A stretch of DNA of 38,032 nt. Source: Achromobacter sp. UMC46 (lineage in GTDB: Bacteria; Pseudomonadota; Gammaproteobacteria; Burkholderiales; Burkholderiaceae_B). Under the pieces are notes generated by a model. The model saw only the letters and a program-made list of their open reading frames with translations, was not told the DNA's origin and searched no databases. Shown piece by piece: positions 1 to 9,340 of this stretch; position 1 is the first letter of the stretch, and every line of letters starts with the position of its first letter. The DNA is taken from NCBI RefSeq assembly GCF_014170335.1, contig NZ_LZZS01000009.1, forward strand, positions 1 to 38,032, in the 5' to 3' direction. The position numbers were made by a program, and so were the translations under genes.

Positions 1-266
1 GATCTGGCGCGGCCTGTCGTGGTGGCGCACGCTGTCCGCAGGCTTGGCCGGGCCGAAATCGCCTGCCAGACATGCGCCGGAGGCGTTTCGGGTGGCAGGG
101 CCATGGCCAGGGGCAGCAGCCGCTCTTCCCATTCGGTCACGGCCCGGCGCAGGCCGGCGTCGTCACGCATCAATTGGACGAACCGGCGCCGGGCTCCCGC
201 GCGCAGGCCGCCCAGCACGTACTCGGCGGCCAGGCGATCCTGCAGTTCGGGGTGGCGGTAGTTCAT
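1..266 (-). CDS. Anti-sigma factor, RskA-like (partial; 3' end outside window)
   Basis: About 88 codons are visible, reading leftward from an ATG at 266-264 and leaving the window at its left edge. The N-terminus starts [20 protein letters not shown] and later carries LLPLAMALPPETPPAHVWQAI. This is the usual start of anti-sigma-K (RskA/ChrR-like) proteins: a zinc-less anti-sigma domain ending in a P-x-x-x-W segment. The start codon overlaps the TGA of the upstream ECF sigma gene (ATGA), the classic translational coupling of a sigma/anti-sigma pair. The family holds its sigma factor at the membrane until a signal releases it. The transmembrane segment and periplasmic domain expected further downstream lie outside the window, so the membrane anchor cannot be confirmed. 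Confidence 0.8.
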   Translation of the reverse strand, partial: MNYRHPELQDRLAAEYVLGGLRAGARRRFVQLMRDDAGLRRAVTEWEERLLPLAMALPPETPPAHVWQAISARPSLRTACATTTGRAR

Positions 267-808
267 TCCAAGCACCTTTTCAGCCGTTGCATGCCACGGC
301 GTATCCAGCTCTTTATCGTTCCCAGCGGCGTGTCCAGGCGGGCCGCGATATCGGGATGTGGCAGGTCGTCGAAAAACGCCATGGCGATGGCAATGCGCTG
401 CGGCCCTTCCAACTGGGCCATGCAATCCGCTAGCCGGCGCCCTTCCTGGCTGGCTTCCAGGCGGGCAAGCGGGCCGGGGCCGTCGTCGGCCATCGCCAGC
501 GTCAGCGCATCGTCCGGGTCCGGCACTTCGATGGCAGGACGCCGCAAGCGGTCGATGCACCGGTTCCTGACGATGCGCGTCATCCATGTCATCGGCTGGC
601 TTTGCCCCGGCTGGTATTGCCCGGCCTGGCGCCAGATCGACACGAAGCACTCCTGCAGCACATCTTCCGCAGCGGCCTGGTCTCTCAACATACGTCTGGC
701 AAGGGCGAACAGATGCGGGGACGCCAGGCGATAGATCTCCGCCAGCGCGGATTCGCGTTTATCCGCGCATTGGACGAGCAGGGCCTGGAGGTGCTGGGCG
801 TCGGGCAT
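263..808 (-). CDS. ECF RNA polymerase sigma factor (SigK-like)
   Basis: A 181-residue sigma-70 family protein of the usual ECF size. Region 2 is at about residues 25-90, with the core-binding and -10 recognition stretch [16 protein letters not shown] at 48-63. Region 4 is at about 125-178, with the helix-turn-helix [20 protein letters not shown]. It should direct RNA polymerase to a small stress regulon, often including its own operon. I chose the ATG at 808 because CAGGA lies just before it and the protein then has normal ECF length. An in-frame ATG at 829 and a more upstream start at 898 are possible but add untypical sequence. The gene overlaps the anti-sigma gene by 4 nt. It is divergent from the methyltransferase at 1028. 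Confidence 0.88.
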   Translation of the reverse strand: MPDAQHLQALLVQCADKRESALAEIYRLASPHLFALARRMLRDQAAAEDVLQECFVSIWRQAGQYQPGQSQPMTWMTRIVRNRCIDRLRRPAIEVPDPDDALTLAMADDGPGPLARLEASQEGRRLADCMAQLEGPQRIAIAMAFFDDLPHPDIAARLDTPLGTIKSWIRRGMQRLKRCLE

Positions 809-1027
809 CGATTCCTGAGGAAGGGGCATGCTGCACCAAAGCATACCGGGCGCGCTCGTCGGCGTCACCCATTTCGGCGGCACTACAATGCCGGTCACCG
901 GATTGCGCGGAATCTAGCGCGCCGGGGGCGATACCCGTTACGCTGGGTGCGCAAAGGCGTCCGGGCCCGGGCCGGCCCGGTAGAGGCGATGAGCTTGCAA
1001 CCGAAATACAGGAGGAGCAGACAAAGT

Positions 1028-1681
1028 ATGGACGCAGAATTCTGGTTGGAACGCTGGCGCGAAGGGCGCACGCACTTTCATCAAACCCGGATTACCCCGC
1101 TCTTGCAGAAGTACTGGCCCACGCTGGCCGTGCCGAAGGGTGGACGGGTATTGGTTCCGCTTGCCGGAAAGTCGCTGGACATGGTCTGGCTGGCAGCGCA
1201 GGGTCATTCCGTGCTGGGAGTCGAACTCTCCCAGCTTGCGGTCGACCAGTTCTTTGAAGAGAACGAGCTTCGGCCCGTCACGCACGAATCCGTCTACGGC
1301 AAGCATTACGTGGCGGGCAACATCGAGATCATCTGCGGCGACATCTTCAAGCTGGACGCGCAAGTGCTGTCGCATTGCGTGGGCGTCTACGACCGCGCGG
1401 CACTGGTCGCCTTGCCCGAGCCCATGCGCGCCCAGTATGTCTCCCATGTCTACGGGCAGTTGTCGCCCGCTTGCCAGGGCCTGCTGATCACGCTGGACTA
1501 CCCGCAGGAAGAGATGGCGGGGCCGCCGTTTTCGGTGGTGGACGGCGAAGTCCAGGCGATCTTCGCGGGCGTCATGCCCGCGGTGATCATCGACCGCCGG
1601 GATATCCTGGACAAGGAACCCAAGTTCCAGAGCGCCGGCGTCAGCCGGCTGGATACGGTGGTGTACCGCCTGGGCGTGTAG
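1028..1681 (+). CDS. tpm: Thiopurine S-methyltransferase family protein
   Basis: A 217-residue SAM-dependent methyltransferase of the TPMT family. The N-terminus [15 protein letters not shown] and the following [21 protein letters not shown] are characteristic of bacterial TPMT. The latter is the SAM-binding loop, followed by VLGVELS, whose Glu contacts the SAM ribose. ICGDIF and [10 protein letters not shown] complete the nucleotide pocket. Bacterial homologues methylate thiopurines and, in Pseudomonas and relatives, selenium and tellurium oxyanion metabolites, giving volatile products. The substrate here is not determined. The ATG at 1028 follows an excellent AGGAGGAG ribosome site at 1010-1019. 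The gene stands alone between the divergent sigma factor and the convergent SDR; no terminator hairpin stands out in the 75-bp gap after it. Confidence 0.9.
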   Translation: MDAEFWLERWREGRTHFHQTRITPLLQKYWPTLAVPKGGRVLVPLAGKSLDMVWLAAQGHSVLGVELSQLAVDQFFEENELRPVTHESVYGKHYVAGNIEIICGDIFKLDAQVLSHCVGVYDRAALVALPEPMRAQYVSHVYGQLSPACQGLLITLDYPQEEMAGPPFSVVDGEVQAIFAGVMPAVIIDRRDILDKEPKFQSAGVSRLDTVVYRLGV

Positions 1682-1756
1682 GATGGATGAAGCGCGCGAT
1701 TTCCTGCGCCAGAACGCCGGAATCCAACGCGCGCAACCCATCGCGTGGCGGCGACG

Positions 1757-2524
1757 CTAAGTCATCAGCCATCCACCGGCCACGTCCAAGACCTGGCCGG
1801 TGACGAATCTGGCCTGATCGGACGCGAAGAACAGGCAGGCATCCGCCACTTCCTCGGGCGTGCCCAGCCGGCGTAGCGCGGTCACCTGTGTCACGGCGTC
1901 ATTGACGGCTTTCGGCACGCTCTTTAGCAACGGCGTGCTGATGCGCCCCGGCGCCAGCGCATTCACCGTCACGTCGTACTCGCCCAGTTCGGCCGCCCAA
2001 TGCCGCGTCAGGCCGATCAAGCCGGCCTTGGTGGCGGCATAGTGCGCCGCCACGATATCGCAGTAGGCCTTGCCCGCCACCGACGACATGTTGATCACGC
2101 GCCCCTGGCGCTGCTTCACCATGTGCGGCGTGGCCAGATGCGTCATGTAGAACACGCTGTTCAGGTTCACCGACACCACGTTGTCCCACTCGCCGGGCGG
2201 CATCTCCCAGACCTTCAGCGCGCGCCCGTCCGTCTTGGGCGAGATGCCGACGTTGTTCACCAGGATGGTGGCCGCGCCCAATTCGGACGTGATGCGGTCG
2301 TAGGCCGCCTGGCATTGGTCGTAGTGCGCCACGTCGGCGTGGACGAAGGCCACGTCGTGGCCGTGCTTGCGCAACTCCTTCTCGAACGCCTGGCCCGCCT
2401 GCGAATTGAAATCGATCAGGCCGACCCGGCCGCCTTCGGCCAGGAAGCCCTCGACGATGGCCGAGCCGATGCCGCCCACTGCGCCCGTCACGATCGCGAC
2501 CTGCCCCTTGAAACGGCCGCTCAT
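1757..2524 (-). CDS. Short-chain dehydrogenase/reductase, last gene of liv operon
   Basis: A 255-residue classical SDR. The cofactor motif TGAVGGIG lies near residues 14-21. The structural NNAG motif appears as NNVG, the catalytic Ser is in NMSSVAGK, and Tyr/Lys are in YAATK. The C-terminus FVTGQVLDVAGGWLMT is typical. D37-like acidic residue in LIDFN after the second strand suggests NAD preference. It resembles acetoacetyl-CoA/3-oxoacyl reductases and sugar or polyol dehydrogenases; the substrate cannot be read from sequence. The start ATG at 2524 overlaps the stop of the upstream MDR gene (ATGA), so translation is coupled. It is the last gene of a leftward operon beginning at livK, so its job is probably a step in catabolism of the imported compound. 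Confidence 0.88.
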   Translation of the reverse strand: MSGRFKGQVAIVTGAVGGIGSAIVEGFLAEGGRVGLIDFNSQAGQAFEKELRKHGHDVAFVHADVAHYDQCQAAYDRITSELGAATILVNNVGISPKTDGRALKVWEMPPGEWDNVVSVNLNSVFYMTHLATPHMVKQRQGRVINMSSVAGKAYCDIVAAHYAATKAGLIGLTRHWAAELGEYDVTVNALAPGRISTPLLKSVPKAVNDAVTQVTALRRLGTPEEVADACLFFASDQARFVTGQVLDVAGGWLMT

Positions 2525-3516
2525 GCCTGCACCTTCAGCATGATCTTGCCGATGTGTTTGCTGCTTTCCATCAAGGCATGCGCCTGGGCGGCCTCGGCCA
2601 GCGGGAACACCTCGTGGATCAGCGGCAGGCATTGCCCCTGCTCCATCAGCGGCACGACCTTGCTGGCCAGCGACCGCGCGATGTCGCCCTTGTCGTCGTC
2701 CGAGCGCGGGCGCAATGTCGATCCGGTGAATTGCAGCCGCTTGATCATGATGGGCAGCGCGTCGATTTCGGCCTTGCTGCCTTCCAGGAAGGCGATCTGC
2801 ACCAGCCGGCCATTCACGGCCAGCAGGCGGATGTTCTTGTTGATGTAGGCGCCGCCCACCATGTCCAGGATCACGTCCACGCCGGCGCCGCCGGTCGCTT
2901 GGCGCACCTCGGCTTCGAAGTCCGCGTCGCGGTATTGCACGGCGTGATGCGCGCCGGCCTTCAGGCAGGCGTCCGCTTTGGCGGGGTTGCCGACCGTGGT
3001 CCAGACCTCGGCGCCGAAAGCGCGGGCCAGCTGGATCGCCGTCAGGCCGATGCCGCTGGAACCGCCATGCACCAGGAACTTCTCGCCGGCCGACAGGCGC
3101 GCGCGGTCGAACACGTTGGTCCAGACCGTGAAGTAGTTTTCGGGGATGGCGGCGGCGGACAGCAGGTCCATGCCGCGCGGCACGGGCAGGCAATGGCGTT
3201 CGTCGGCCAGGCAGTATTGGGCGTAGCCCCCGCCCGGCGTCAGCGCGCAGACGGCGTCGCCGACCTTCCAGGCGGTGACTTCGGGGCCGACGGCGATGAT
3301 GGCGCCGGACACTTCCAGCCCCAAATAGGGCGAGGCCCCCGGCGGCGGCGGGTACGAACCGGAGCGTTGCAGCACGTCAGGGCGGTTGACGCCGGCGTAG
3401 GCCACCTCGATCAGCACCTGCCGCCCGGTGGGCGCGGCCATGTCGCGCTGGGCGACGTGCATGCAGTCGGGCGCGCCGCCCTTGCCGTGGTCGATGAATG
3501 TGCAGCGTAGGGTCAT
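2521..3516 (-). CDS. NAD(P)H quinone oxidoreductase-like MDR protein (PIG3/QOR family)
   Basis: A 331-residue zinc-independent medium-chain dehydrogenase/reductase. A GroES-like domain occupies about residues 1-125 and includes AGVNRPDVLQRSGSYPPPPG, a signature of the PIG3/quinone oxidoreductase group. The Rossmann domain carries HGGSSGIGLTAIQLARAFGA, the NADPH-binding loop. Family members reduce quinones or enones such as crotonyl-like acyl groups. The true substrate is unknown; its place in a catabolic operon suggests an enone or enoyl intermediate. The start at 3516 has AGGAC about 10 nt upstream and lies 19 nt after livF. Its stop overlaps the start of the SDR. Confidence 0.88.
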   Translation of the reverse strand: MTLRCTFIDHGKGGAPDCMHVAQRDMAAPTGRQVLIEVAYAGVNRPDVLQRSGSYPPPPGASPYLGLEVSGAIIAVGPEVTAWKVGDAVCALTPGGGYAQYCLADERHCLPVPRGMDLLSAAAIPENYFTVWTNVFDRARLSAGEKFLVHGGSSGIGLTAIQLARAFGAEVWTTVGNPAKADACLKAGAHHAVQYRDADFEAEVRQATGGAGVDVILDMVGGAYINKNIRLLAVNGRLVQIAFLEGSKAEIDALPIMIKRLQFTGSTLRPRSDDDKGDIARSLASKVVPLMEQGQCLPLIHEVFPLAEAAQAHALMESSKHIGKIMLKVQA

Positions 3517-3535
3517 AAGAATGGAGTCCTGGTCA

Positions 3536-4240
3536 TCAATGGCCCAGATAGGCCTTTTTCACATGGGGATCGCTCAGCAATTCCGCGCCCGTGCCGGTGC
3601 GCACGATGGCGCCGTTCTCCAGCACGTAGCCGCGGTCGGCCAGCCGCAGGGTGCGGAACACGTTCTGTTCCACCAGCAGCACCGTCACGCCGTGGGACGT
3701 CACGTCGCGGATGATGTCGAACATCTGCTGCACCAGCAGCGGCGACAGGCCCAGCGACGGCTCGTCGAACACCAGCAGCTTCGGGTCGGCCATCATGCCG
3801 CGCGCGATCGCCACCATCTGCTGCTCGCCGCCGGACAGCGAGCCGGCGTACTGTGACAGGCGTTCCTTGACCCGCGGGAAAATGCGCAGCACCTCTTCCA
3901 GCTTGCGCTGCACGATGGGGCGCGCCGCGCGCTTGTAGGAACCCATCAGCAGGTTGTCCTTCACTGTGAAGTGCGGAAACAGCTGGCGGCCTTCGGGGAT
4001 CATGGTGATCCCCGCGTCCACGATGTCATAGGGGTTGCGGTTGGTCAGGTCGTGGCCTTCGAATTCGACTTTGCCCTGCATGGCGGGGATGACGCCACAC
4101 AGGGTTTTCAGCGTGGTCGTCTTGCCCGCGCCATTGGCGCCGATCAGCGTGACGATCTCGCCCGCATTGACCTCGAAGTTCAGGCCGTTGAGCACCTGGC
4201 TCTTGCCATAGCCCGACGACAGGTTCGTCACCTTAAGCAT
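3536..4240 (-). CDS. livF: Branched-chain amino acid-type ABC transporter ATP-binding protein
   Basis: A 234-residue ABC ATPase of the LivF type. Walker A GANGAGKTTTLK is at about residue 34, the signature LSGGEQQMVAIARGMM near 134, and Walker B LLVFDEPSLGLSPLLVQQ follows. The extended D-loop form LGLSP is typical of LivF. It energises uptake together with the LivG half fused to LivM. The ATG at 4240 lies inside the last codons of livMG (8-nt overlap) and is preceded by AAGGAG within that gene. The cargo is not necessarily an amino acid: Liv-type systems in Alcaligenaceae carry many aromatic and carboxylic compounds. Confidence 0.93.
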   Translation of the reverse strand: MLKVTNLSSGYGKSQVLNGLNFEVNAGEIVTLIGANGAGKTTTLKTLCGVIPAMQGKVEFEGHDLTNRNPYDIVDAGITMIPEGRQLFPHFTVKDNLLMGSYKRAARPIVQRKLEEVLRIFPRVKERLSQYAGSLSGGEQQMVAIARGMMADPKLLVFDEPSLGLSPLLVQQMFDIIRDVTSHGVTVLLVEQNVFRTLRLADRGYVLENGAIVRTGTGAELLSDPHVKKAYLGH

Positions 4241-6014
4241 CCTGATACTCCTTGCCCAAATAGGCTTCGATGACGGCCGGGTTCTCGACCACGTCCTTCG
4301 GCGAACCGCTGACCAGCACCGCGCCTTCGTTCAGCACGATGATGCGGTCGGACAGGGCCATCGTGGCCTGCATCATGTGTTCGATCAGCAGCACGGACAC
4401 GCCCGAGTCGCGGATGCGCCGGATCATCTGGATGGACTTCTCGATGTCGGTCGGATTCAGCCCGGCCATCACTTCGTCCAGCAGCAGGATGCGCGGCTTG
4501 ATGGCCAGCGCACGGGCGATCTCCAGCCGCTTCATGCCGCCCACCGTCAGGCTGCGCGCTTCGGTGTTCAGGTACTTGACCAGGTCCGTCTGCTCGGCCA
4601 CCTTCAGTGCGATCTGTTCGGCTTCGTCGCGGCTGGAGGTGCGGATGAACGCGCCCAGCATGATGTTCTCAAGCACGGTCAGGCCGGTGAACGGCTTGGC
4701 GATCTGGAACGTGCGGCCCAGCCCCTTGTGCGCGTACTCGTCCGGCGTCTTGCAGGTGACCCAGTTGCCGTCCGCGTCCAGCATCGAGATGCCGCCCTTG
4801 TCCGGCGACAGGAAGCCAGACAGCAGGTTGAACACGGTGGTCTTGCCCGCGCCGTTCGGCCCGATCATGCCCAGGATCTCGTTCTGATTCAGCGTCAGCG
4901 ACACGTCGTTGGTGGCGCGCAACCCGCCGAAGCTCTTGAACAGCTTGTCGGCCTTCAGCACCGGCTGTTCGGAACGGGTGGCGTTGTGCAAGCGCAGCTC
5001 GTCGGCCAGCTTCTGCTTCTTGCGGGGCGTGCCCAGATACGGCAAACGGGCCAGTGCGCGCTCGATCGCGGGGCCGAACGCGCCGGCCAGGCCGCGCGGA
5101 ATGGTCAGCACCACGGCCACCAGGATCAGGCCGTAGATCAGCCCGTGCATGCCGTTGCCCACGCTGGACAGCCAGCCGCGCGCCAGTTCCGCGATCGGCA
5201 GCACCAGGAAGGTGCCCGCGATCGGGCCGGCCACGGTGCCCAGGCCGCCGATCAGCGCGAACATGGCCACCTGGATCGACAGCTCCAGCGAGAACGCCGA
5301 ACTGGGGTCCACGAAGGTCAGGTAGGTGATGTGGAACGTGCCGATGATGCTGGTCAGCATGGCCGACACCACTGCCGCGATGATCTTCACGCGCACCGTG
5401 GGGATGCCGACGGCAAGCGCGGCGTCCTCGCGTTCGCGGATGGCGATCAGGTAGTGGCCGATGCGCGATTTGCGCACATACCAGGACACCCACGTCACGA
5501 ACAGGAAGAGCCCGAACGCGATGATCACGTAATTGAGCTTTTCTCGGAACACGATCCACGCCCAGCCGATGTTCAGCGGCAGGCTGATGCCGCTTGAGCC
5601 GCCCGTCCAGCTTTCCTCGTGGATGACCAGCAGCCGCACCACTTCCAGGATGGCGATGGTGGCCAGCGCGAAGAATGGGCCGCGCAGGCGCAGCGTGGGG
5701 TAGCTGATCAGGATGGCGACCCCGGCCGAGATGACGGCGCCGGCCAGCATGCCGAACCACGGCGAAATGCCGAAGTTCTGCGTCAGCAAGGTGGCCGTAT
5801 AGCCGCCGATGCCGTAGAAGACCGCGTGGCCCAGCGACAGCTGGCCCGCGTAGCCGCCCACGATGTTCCAGGCGACGGACAGGGATGAAAAGACGAACAG
5901 CAGGACGAACAGGTTGGTCCAGAAAGGCGTGCCCATGACGGCGGGCACGATGAACATGACAATCAGCAGAATCAGGCTGACGTAGGCTTTTGGGCTTCGA
6001 AAGTCGGGAAACAC
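4233..6014 (-). CDS. livMG: Fused LivM permease - LivG ATP-binding protein
   Basis: A single 593-residue reading frame carries both subunits. Residues of about 1-330 form a LivM permease with eight to ten hydrophobic segments and the conserved GGYAGQLSLGHAVFYGIGGY motif. After a charged linker (RKKQKLADEL) comes a LivG ATPase with Walker A GPNGAGKTT and Walker B ILLLDEVMAGLNP. The ABC signature is LTVGGMKRLEIARAL rather than the usual LSYGQQRRLEIARAL. I chose the GTG at 6014 because AAGGAG lies 6 nt upstream and MscL-like extra residues from an upstream ATG overlap livH. Such LivM-LivG fusions recur in Burkholderiales. No frameshift is seen at the junction, so it is a genuine fusion. Confidence 0.92.
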   Translation of the reverse strand: MFPDFRSPKAYVSLILLIVMFIVPAVMGTPFWTNLFVLLFVFSSLSVAWNIVGGYAGQLSLGHAVFYGIGGYTATLLTQNFGISPWFGMLAGAVISAGVAILISYPTLRLRGPFFALATIAILEVVRLLVIHEESWTGGSSGISLPLNIGWAWIVFREKLNYVIIAFGLFLFVTWVSWYVRKSRIGHYLIAIREREDAALAVGIPTVRVKIIAAVVSAMLTSIIGTFHITYLTFVDPSSAFSLELSIQVAMFALIGGLGTVAGPIAGTFLVLPIAELARGWLSSVGNGMHGLIYGLILVAVVLTIPRGLAGAFGPAIERALARLPYLGTPRKKQKLADELRLHNATRSEQPVLKADKLFKSFGGLRATNDVSLTLNQNEILGMIGPNGAGKTTVFNLLSGFLSPDKGGISMLDADGNWVTCKTPDEYAHKGLGRTFQIAKPFTGLTVLENIMLGAFIRTSSRDEAEQIALKVAEQTDLVKYLNTEARSLTVGGMKRLEIARALAIKPRILLLDEVMAGLNPTDIEKSIQMIRRIRDSGVSVLLIEHMMQATMALSDRIIVLNEGAVLVSGSPKDVVENPAVIEAYLGKEYQDA

Positions 6015-6036
6015 GTCTCGCTCCTTGTGGCTCTGA

Positions 6037-6903
<867 letters not shown>

Positions 6904-6931
6904 GGTGCAACCTCTTAGAGCGGGATGCGGC

Positions 6932-6966
6932 GCCGGCACGGCCGCGTCGAAGACGGCCGCGCCGGC
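6932..6966 (-). other. Hairpin between livK and livH
   Basis: Arms GCCGGCACGGCCG (6932-6944) and CGGCCGCGCCGGC (6954-6966) pair over 13 positions with one mismatch and a 9-nt loop. No T tract follows on the minus strand. It is therefore more likely an RNA-stability or partial-attenuation element than a terminator. Such hairpins commonly let the binding-protein gene be expressed above the permease genes. Confidence 0.6.
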
Positions 6967-6987
6967 GCGCGTGGATCCCGGGAAACG

Positions 6988-7009
6988 TCAGGCGCCCCCG
7001 AGCGCCTGA
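6988..7009 (-). other. Second hairpin just downstream of livK
   Basis: TCAGGCGC (6988-6995) and GCGCCTGA (7002-7009) form a perfect 8-bp stem with a 6-nt loop, 18 nt after the livK stop codon. No T tract. It probably protects the livK mRNA 3' end or causes partial termination together with the 6932-6966 hairpin. Confidence 0.55.
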
Positions 7010-7026
7010 TCACTGGCGTCGCGCGC

Positions 7027-8226
7027 TTACTTCTTGAAGACGGGCTTGCCAAGTGCGAGGTTGCTGGGCGCGATGGTGACGAGCTTGCCGTCCTGCCACT
7101 GCATCACGTAGAACGTGGCGGCGTTGTTCTGGCCGTCCTCGCCGAACTCGAAGGCCCAGCCGTTGGCCGTCTGGCCGGCGGGCTTCTTGTAGGCCAGGAC
7201 CGCGGCGCGGATCTTGTCCTTGTCCGTGGACTTGGCATTGCCGATGGCTTCAAAGAAAGCCTTGGCGCCGACGTAGTTGGTCAGGCTGTGGCCGGATTGC
7301 GGATCGCTCTTGTAGGTGGCCTTGTAGGCCTCCAGGAACTTGTCCAGACCCGGTGCGCCCGCCGGATTGATGGAGGACTGGGGGAAGTCCAGGTCGAACA
7401 CGCCGTTCATGTCGGCGCCGACCGCCTTGGCGGTATCGGCCAGCGAATAGCCGCCGCCCGCGCCGATCACGACCTTGGGCTTGAAGCCGGCGGCGCGCGC
7501 CTGGCTGAAGAACAGGATGGCGTCGTTCTGGTAGGCCGTCTGCAGCACCACGTCGACCTTGGCGCCCTTCAGGCGCAGGATCAGGGACGACAAGTCCACC
7601 GTCTTGGCCGAGTAGGGCAGCACTTCGGCCACCGTGTAGCCCAGTTCCTGGGCGCGCTTCTTCTCGGTGGCCGCCACGTCGGTGCCATAGGGCCCGTCTT
7701 CGTGGATGATGCCGATCTTGATGTCCTTGGGGTTCAGCCCCATGCCCGGGGCGATGGTGTCATGCAGCGCGTTGACGACCGACACGCCGTACAGCGCCGT
7801 ATTGGGGTTGCTGCGGAACAGGTACTTGTAGCCGCGCGTGGTGATCTTGTGCGCGGTGGCGCCCAGCTCGAAATACGGCACGCCGGCCAGCTCCGTCACG
7901 GGCGAGGCCGCATACGAGATGCCTGACGCATAGCTGCCGAACACGCCGACCACGTTGGACGAGATCAGGCGCTTGGTTTCCGACACGGCTTGCGTCGGGT
8001 CCACGGCGTCCGCCTTCACGATCTCGATCTTCTCGCCGTTGACCCCACCCGCGGCGTTGATCTCGTTCACGGCCAGTTCCAGGCCGCGATAGCTCTCTTG
8101 CCCCAGGAGCGCAAGCGCGCCGCTGAACGGGAAGAGGGCGCCCACTTTCATGTCGGCCGCTGCGGTGCCGCTTGCCATGACGCCGCAAACGCCCAGCGCC
8201 AAAATTATCTTATTGAACTTGAACAC
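7027..8226 (-). CDS. livK: Periplasmic substrate-binding protein of Liv-type ABC importer
   Basis: A 399-residue Peripla_BP_6 family protein. Residues 1-24 form a signal peptide (MFKFNKIILALGVCGVMASG then TAAA/DMK). The mature N-terminus KVGALFPFSGALALLGQESYRGLELAVNEIN is typical of LivJ/LivK-like proteins that bind amino acids, amides, aromatic acids or other carboxylates. It captures the cargo for LivH/LivMG/LivF. The start is the GTG at 8226, with AAAGGAG 8 nt upstream; no better ATG exists. The promoter region carries the palindrome at 8289-8301, an apparent GntR operator. As first gene of a six-gene operon it is the natural specificity determinant; its ligand is unknown. Confidence 0.92.
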   Translation of the reverse strand: MFKFNKIILALGVCGVMASGTAAADMKVGALFPFSGALALLGQESYRGLELAVNEINAAGGVNGEKIEIVKADAVDPTQAVSETKRLISSNVVGVFGSYASGISYAASPVTELAGVPYFELGATAHKITTRGYKYLFRSNPNTALYGVSVVNALHDTIAPGMGLNPKDIKIGIIHEDGPYGTDVAATEKKRAQELGYTVAEVLPYSAKTVDLSSLILRLKGAKVDVVLQTAYQNDAILFFSQARAAGFKPKVVIGAGGGYSLADTAKAVGADMNGVFDLDFPQSSINPAGAPGLDKFLEAYKATYKSDPQSGHSLTNYVGAKAFFEAIGNAKSTDKDKIRAAVLAYKKPAGQTANGWAFEFGEDGQNNAATFYVMQWQDGKLVTIAPSNLALGKPVFKK

Positions 8227-8288
8227 GGTCTACGCTCCTTTGTCGGTATGGGATGCGGACTGTTTTTGGTGTTGTCCGTCTTTTTTAA

Positions 8289-8301
8289 ATATATGATATA
8301 T
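8289..8301. promoter_or_regulatory. Putative GntR operator A (livK side)
   Basis: ATATATGATATAT is a perfect palindrome about a central G. Read on the other strand it is identical to the site at 13143-13155. It lies 63 nt upstream of the livK start, where a -10 box would be expected, so binding could block the promoter. The size and two-fold symmetry suit an FCD-type GntR dimer; the linked regulator is the gene at 12349. Confidence 0.7.
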
Positions 8302-8502
8302 GTGCCGGGCAGGTACGAAAACCCCGACTTGGATTCTAGTTGGGGTCACAGCAAGCCGAATCGGGGAATTCCCTAAAGCCGCATGAATAAAGCCTTAGCG
8401 GCCGATGAGCGGTGAAACTAACCGCAATATTCCGTCAGGCGGGTGTAGTTTTCAGGCAGTCGCCGGCGACGCCGAAAGTACAAGAAACTATCCGGATTAA
8501 TC

Positions 8503-8515
8503 ATATATCCTATAT
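8503..8515. promoter_or_regulatory. Putative GntR operator B (SDR side)
   Basis: ATATATCCTATAT matches the palindrome ATATATCATATAT at 12 of 13 positions. It is 43 nt upstream of the SDR start codon at 8558, overlapping the AT-rich stretch most likely to hold the -10 element. It is one of three sites sharing the core within the cluster. Confidence 0.65.
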
Positions 8516-8557
8516 CATCAAATGCGCGCTTTTCCATAAGAACCAGGAGACAGAAGC

Positions 8558-9340
8558 ATGTTCGAGGAAGTCGATTTCGCCGGAAAACGGGTCCTGATCA
8601 CCGCTGGCGCGGATGGTCTGGGCCTGGAGATGGCCAAGGTGTTCCACCACGCGGGCGCCTCGGTCTTCGTGTGCGACGTGAATGAAGCGCGCCTTGCCGC
8701 GCTGCCGGCCGAATTGCCCGGCGTGCATACGGCCGTGGCGGACGTGTCCGACGAGGACAGCGTGGGCGCGCTCTTCACCGCGGTCAAGCAAAAGCTGGGC
8801 GGGCTGGACATCCTGATCAACAACGCGGGCGTGGCGGGTCCGACCGGCTACGTCGAGACCCTGTCCAAGGCGGACTGGGACCGTACGCTGGCCGTGAACA
8901 TCACCGGCCAGTTCCTGTGCGCGCGCCAGGCCATCGGCATGTTGAAGGCATCCAAGGCGGGCGTGATGATCAATCTGTCTTCCGCTGCCGGCCATCTGGG
9001 CTTTGCCGGGCGGTCGGTCTATTCGGCATCCAAGTGGGCGGTGATCGGGTTCACGAAATCGCTGGCGATCGAATTGGGGCCGCACGGCATCCGGGTCAAC
9101 GCCATCCTGCCTGGCGCCGTCGAAGGCCCGCGCATCCGCGCCGTCATCGAGGCCAAGGCCGGCACGCTCGGCCGTCCGGTGGACGAGATCGCCGCGCAGT
9201 ACGAGAACCAGGCTGTGCTGGGCCGCATGGTCACGGCGCGCGACATCGCCAACATGGTGTTGTTCAACGCCAGCGAAGCCGCCCGCAGCGTCACGGGGCA
9301 GGCCATCGTGGTGGACGGTTTCACGCAGAAGCTCTACTGA
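8558..9340 (+). CDS. Short-chain dehydrogenase/reductase (first gene of SDR-HAD-BKACE operon)
   Basis: A 260-residue classical SDR. The cofactor loop is degenerate: TAGADGLG instead of TGxxxGIG, near residues 15-22. It is followed by FVCDVN, whose Asp suggests NAD specificity. NNAG, the catalytic Ser (NLSSAAG) and YSASK are all present, and the C-terminus is SVTGQAIVVDGFTQKLY. It is related to 3-oxoacyl-ACP reductase-like and polyol dehydrogenases. The likely role is oxidation of a hydroxyl on the cluster substrate. AGGAG precedes the ATG by about 10 nt. Its stop TGA shares one base with the ATG of the next gene, so the three rightward genes form one translationally coupled operon. Confidence 0.9.
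   Translation: MFEEVDFAGKRVLITAGADGLGLEMAKVFHHAGASVFVCDVNEARLAALPAELPGVHTAVADVSDEDSVGALFTAVKQKLGGLDILINNAGVAGPTGYVETLSKADWDRTLAVNITGQFLCARQAIGMLKASKAGVMINLSSAAGHLGFAGRSVYSASKWAVIGFTKSLAIELGPHGIRVNAILPGAVEGPRIRAVIEAKAGTLGRPVDEIAAQYENQAVLGRMVTARDIANMVLFNASEAARSVTGQAIVVDGFTQKLY

Larger units (their letters stand above)
8227..8557. promoter_or_regulatory. Divergent control region between livK and the SDR operon
   Basis: This 331-bp gap holds the start regions of both leftward livK and the rightward SDR operon. It contains two copies of the 13-bp palindrome (8289-8301 and 8503-8515), one close to each gene. There is also an imperfect inverted repeat, ACCCCGACT (8321-8329) with AGTTGGGGT (8338-8346). 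Local composition is much more AT-rich around the two palindromes than in the flanks. No convincing coding frame is present. Confidence 0.75.

Noticed and set aside
2554..3510. 318-codon plus-strand frame opposite the quinone oxidoreductase-like gene
   Set aside because: Antisense shadow with low-complexity His/Arg/Gly composition.
8321..8346. Imperfect inverted repeat ACCCCGACT / AGTTGGGGT in the livK-SDR gap as a second regulator site
   Set aside because: It occurs once in the cluster with one mismatch, so it is not good evidence for a distinct operator; noted only in the intergenic entry.
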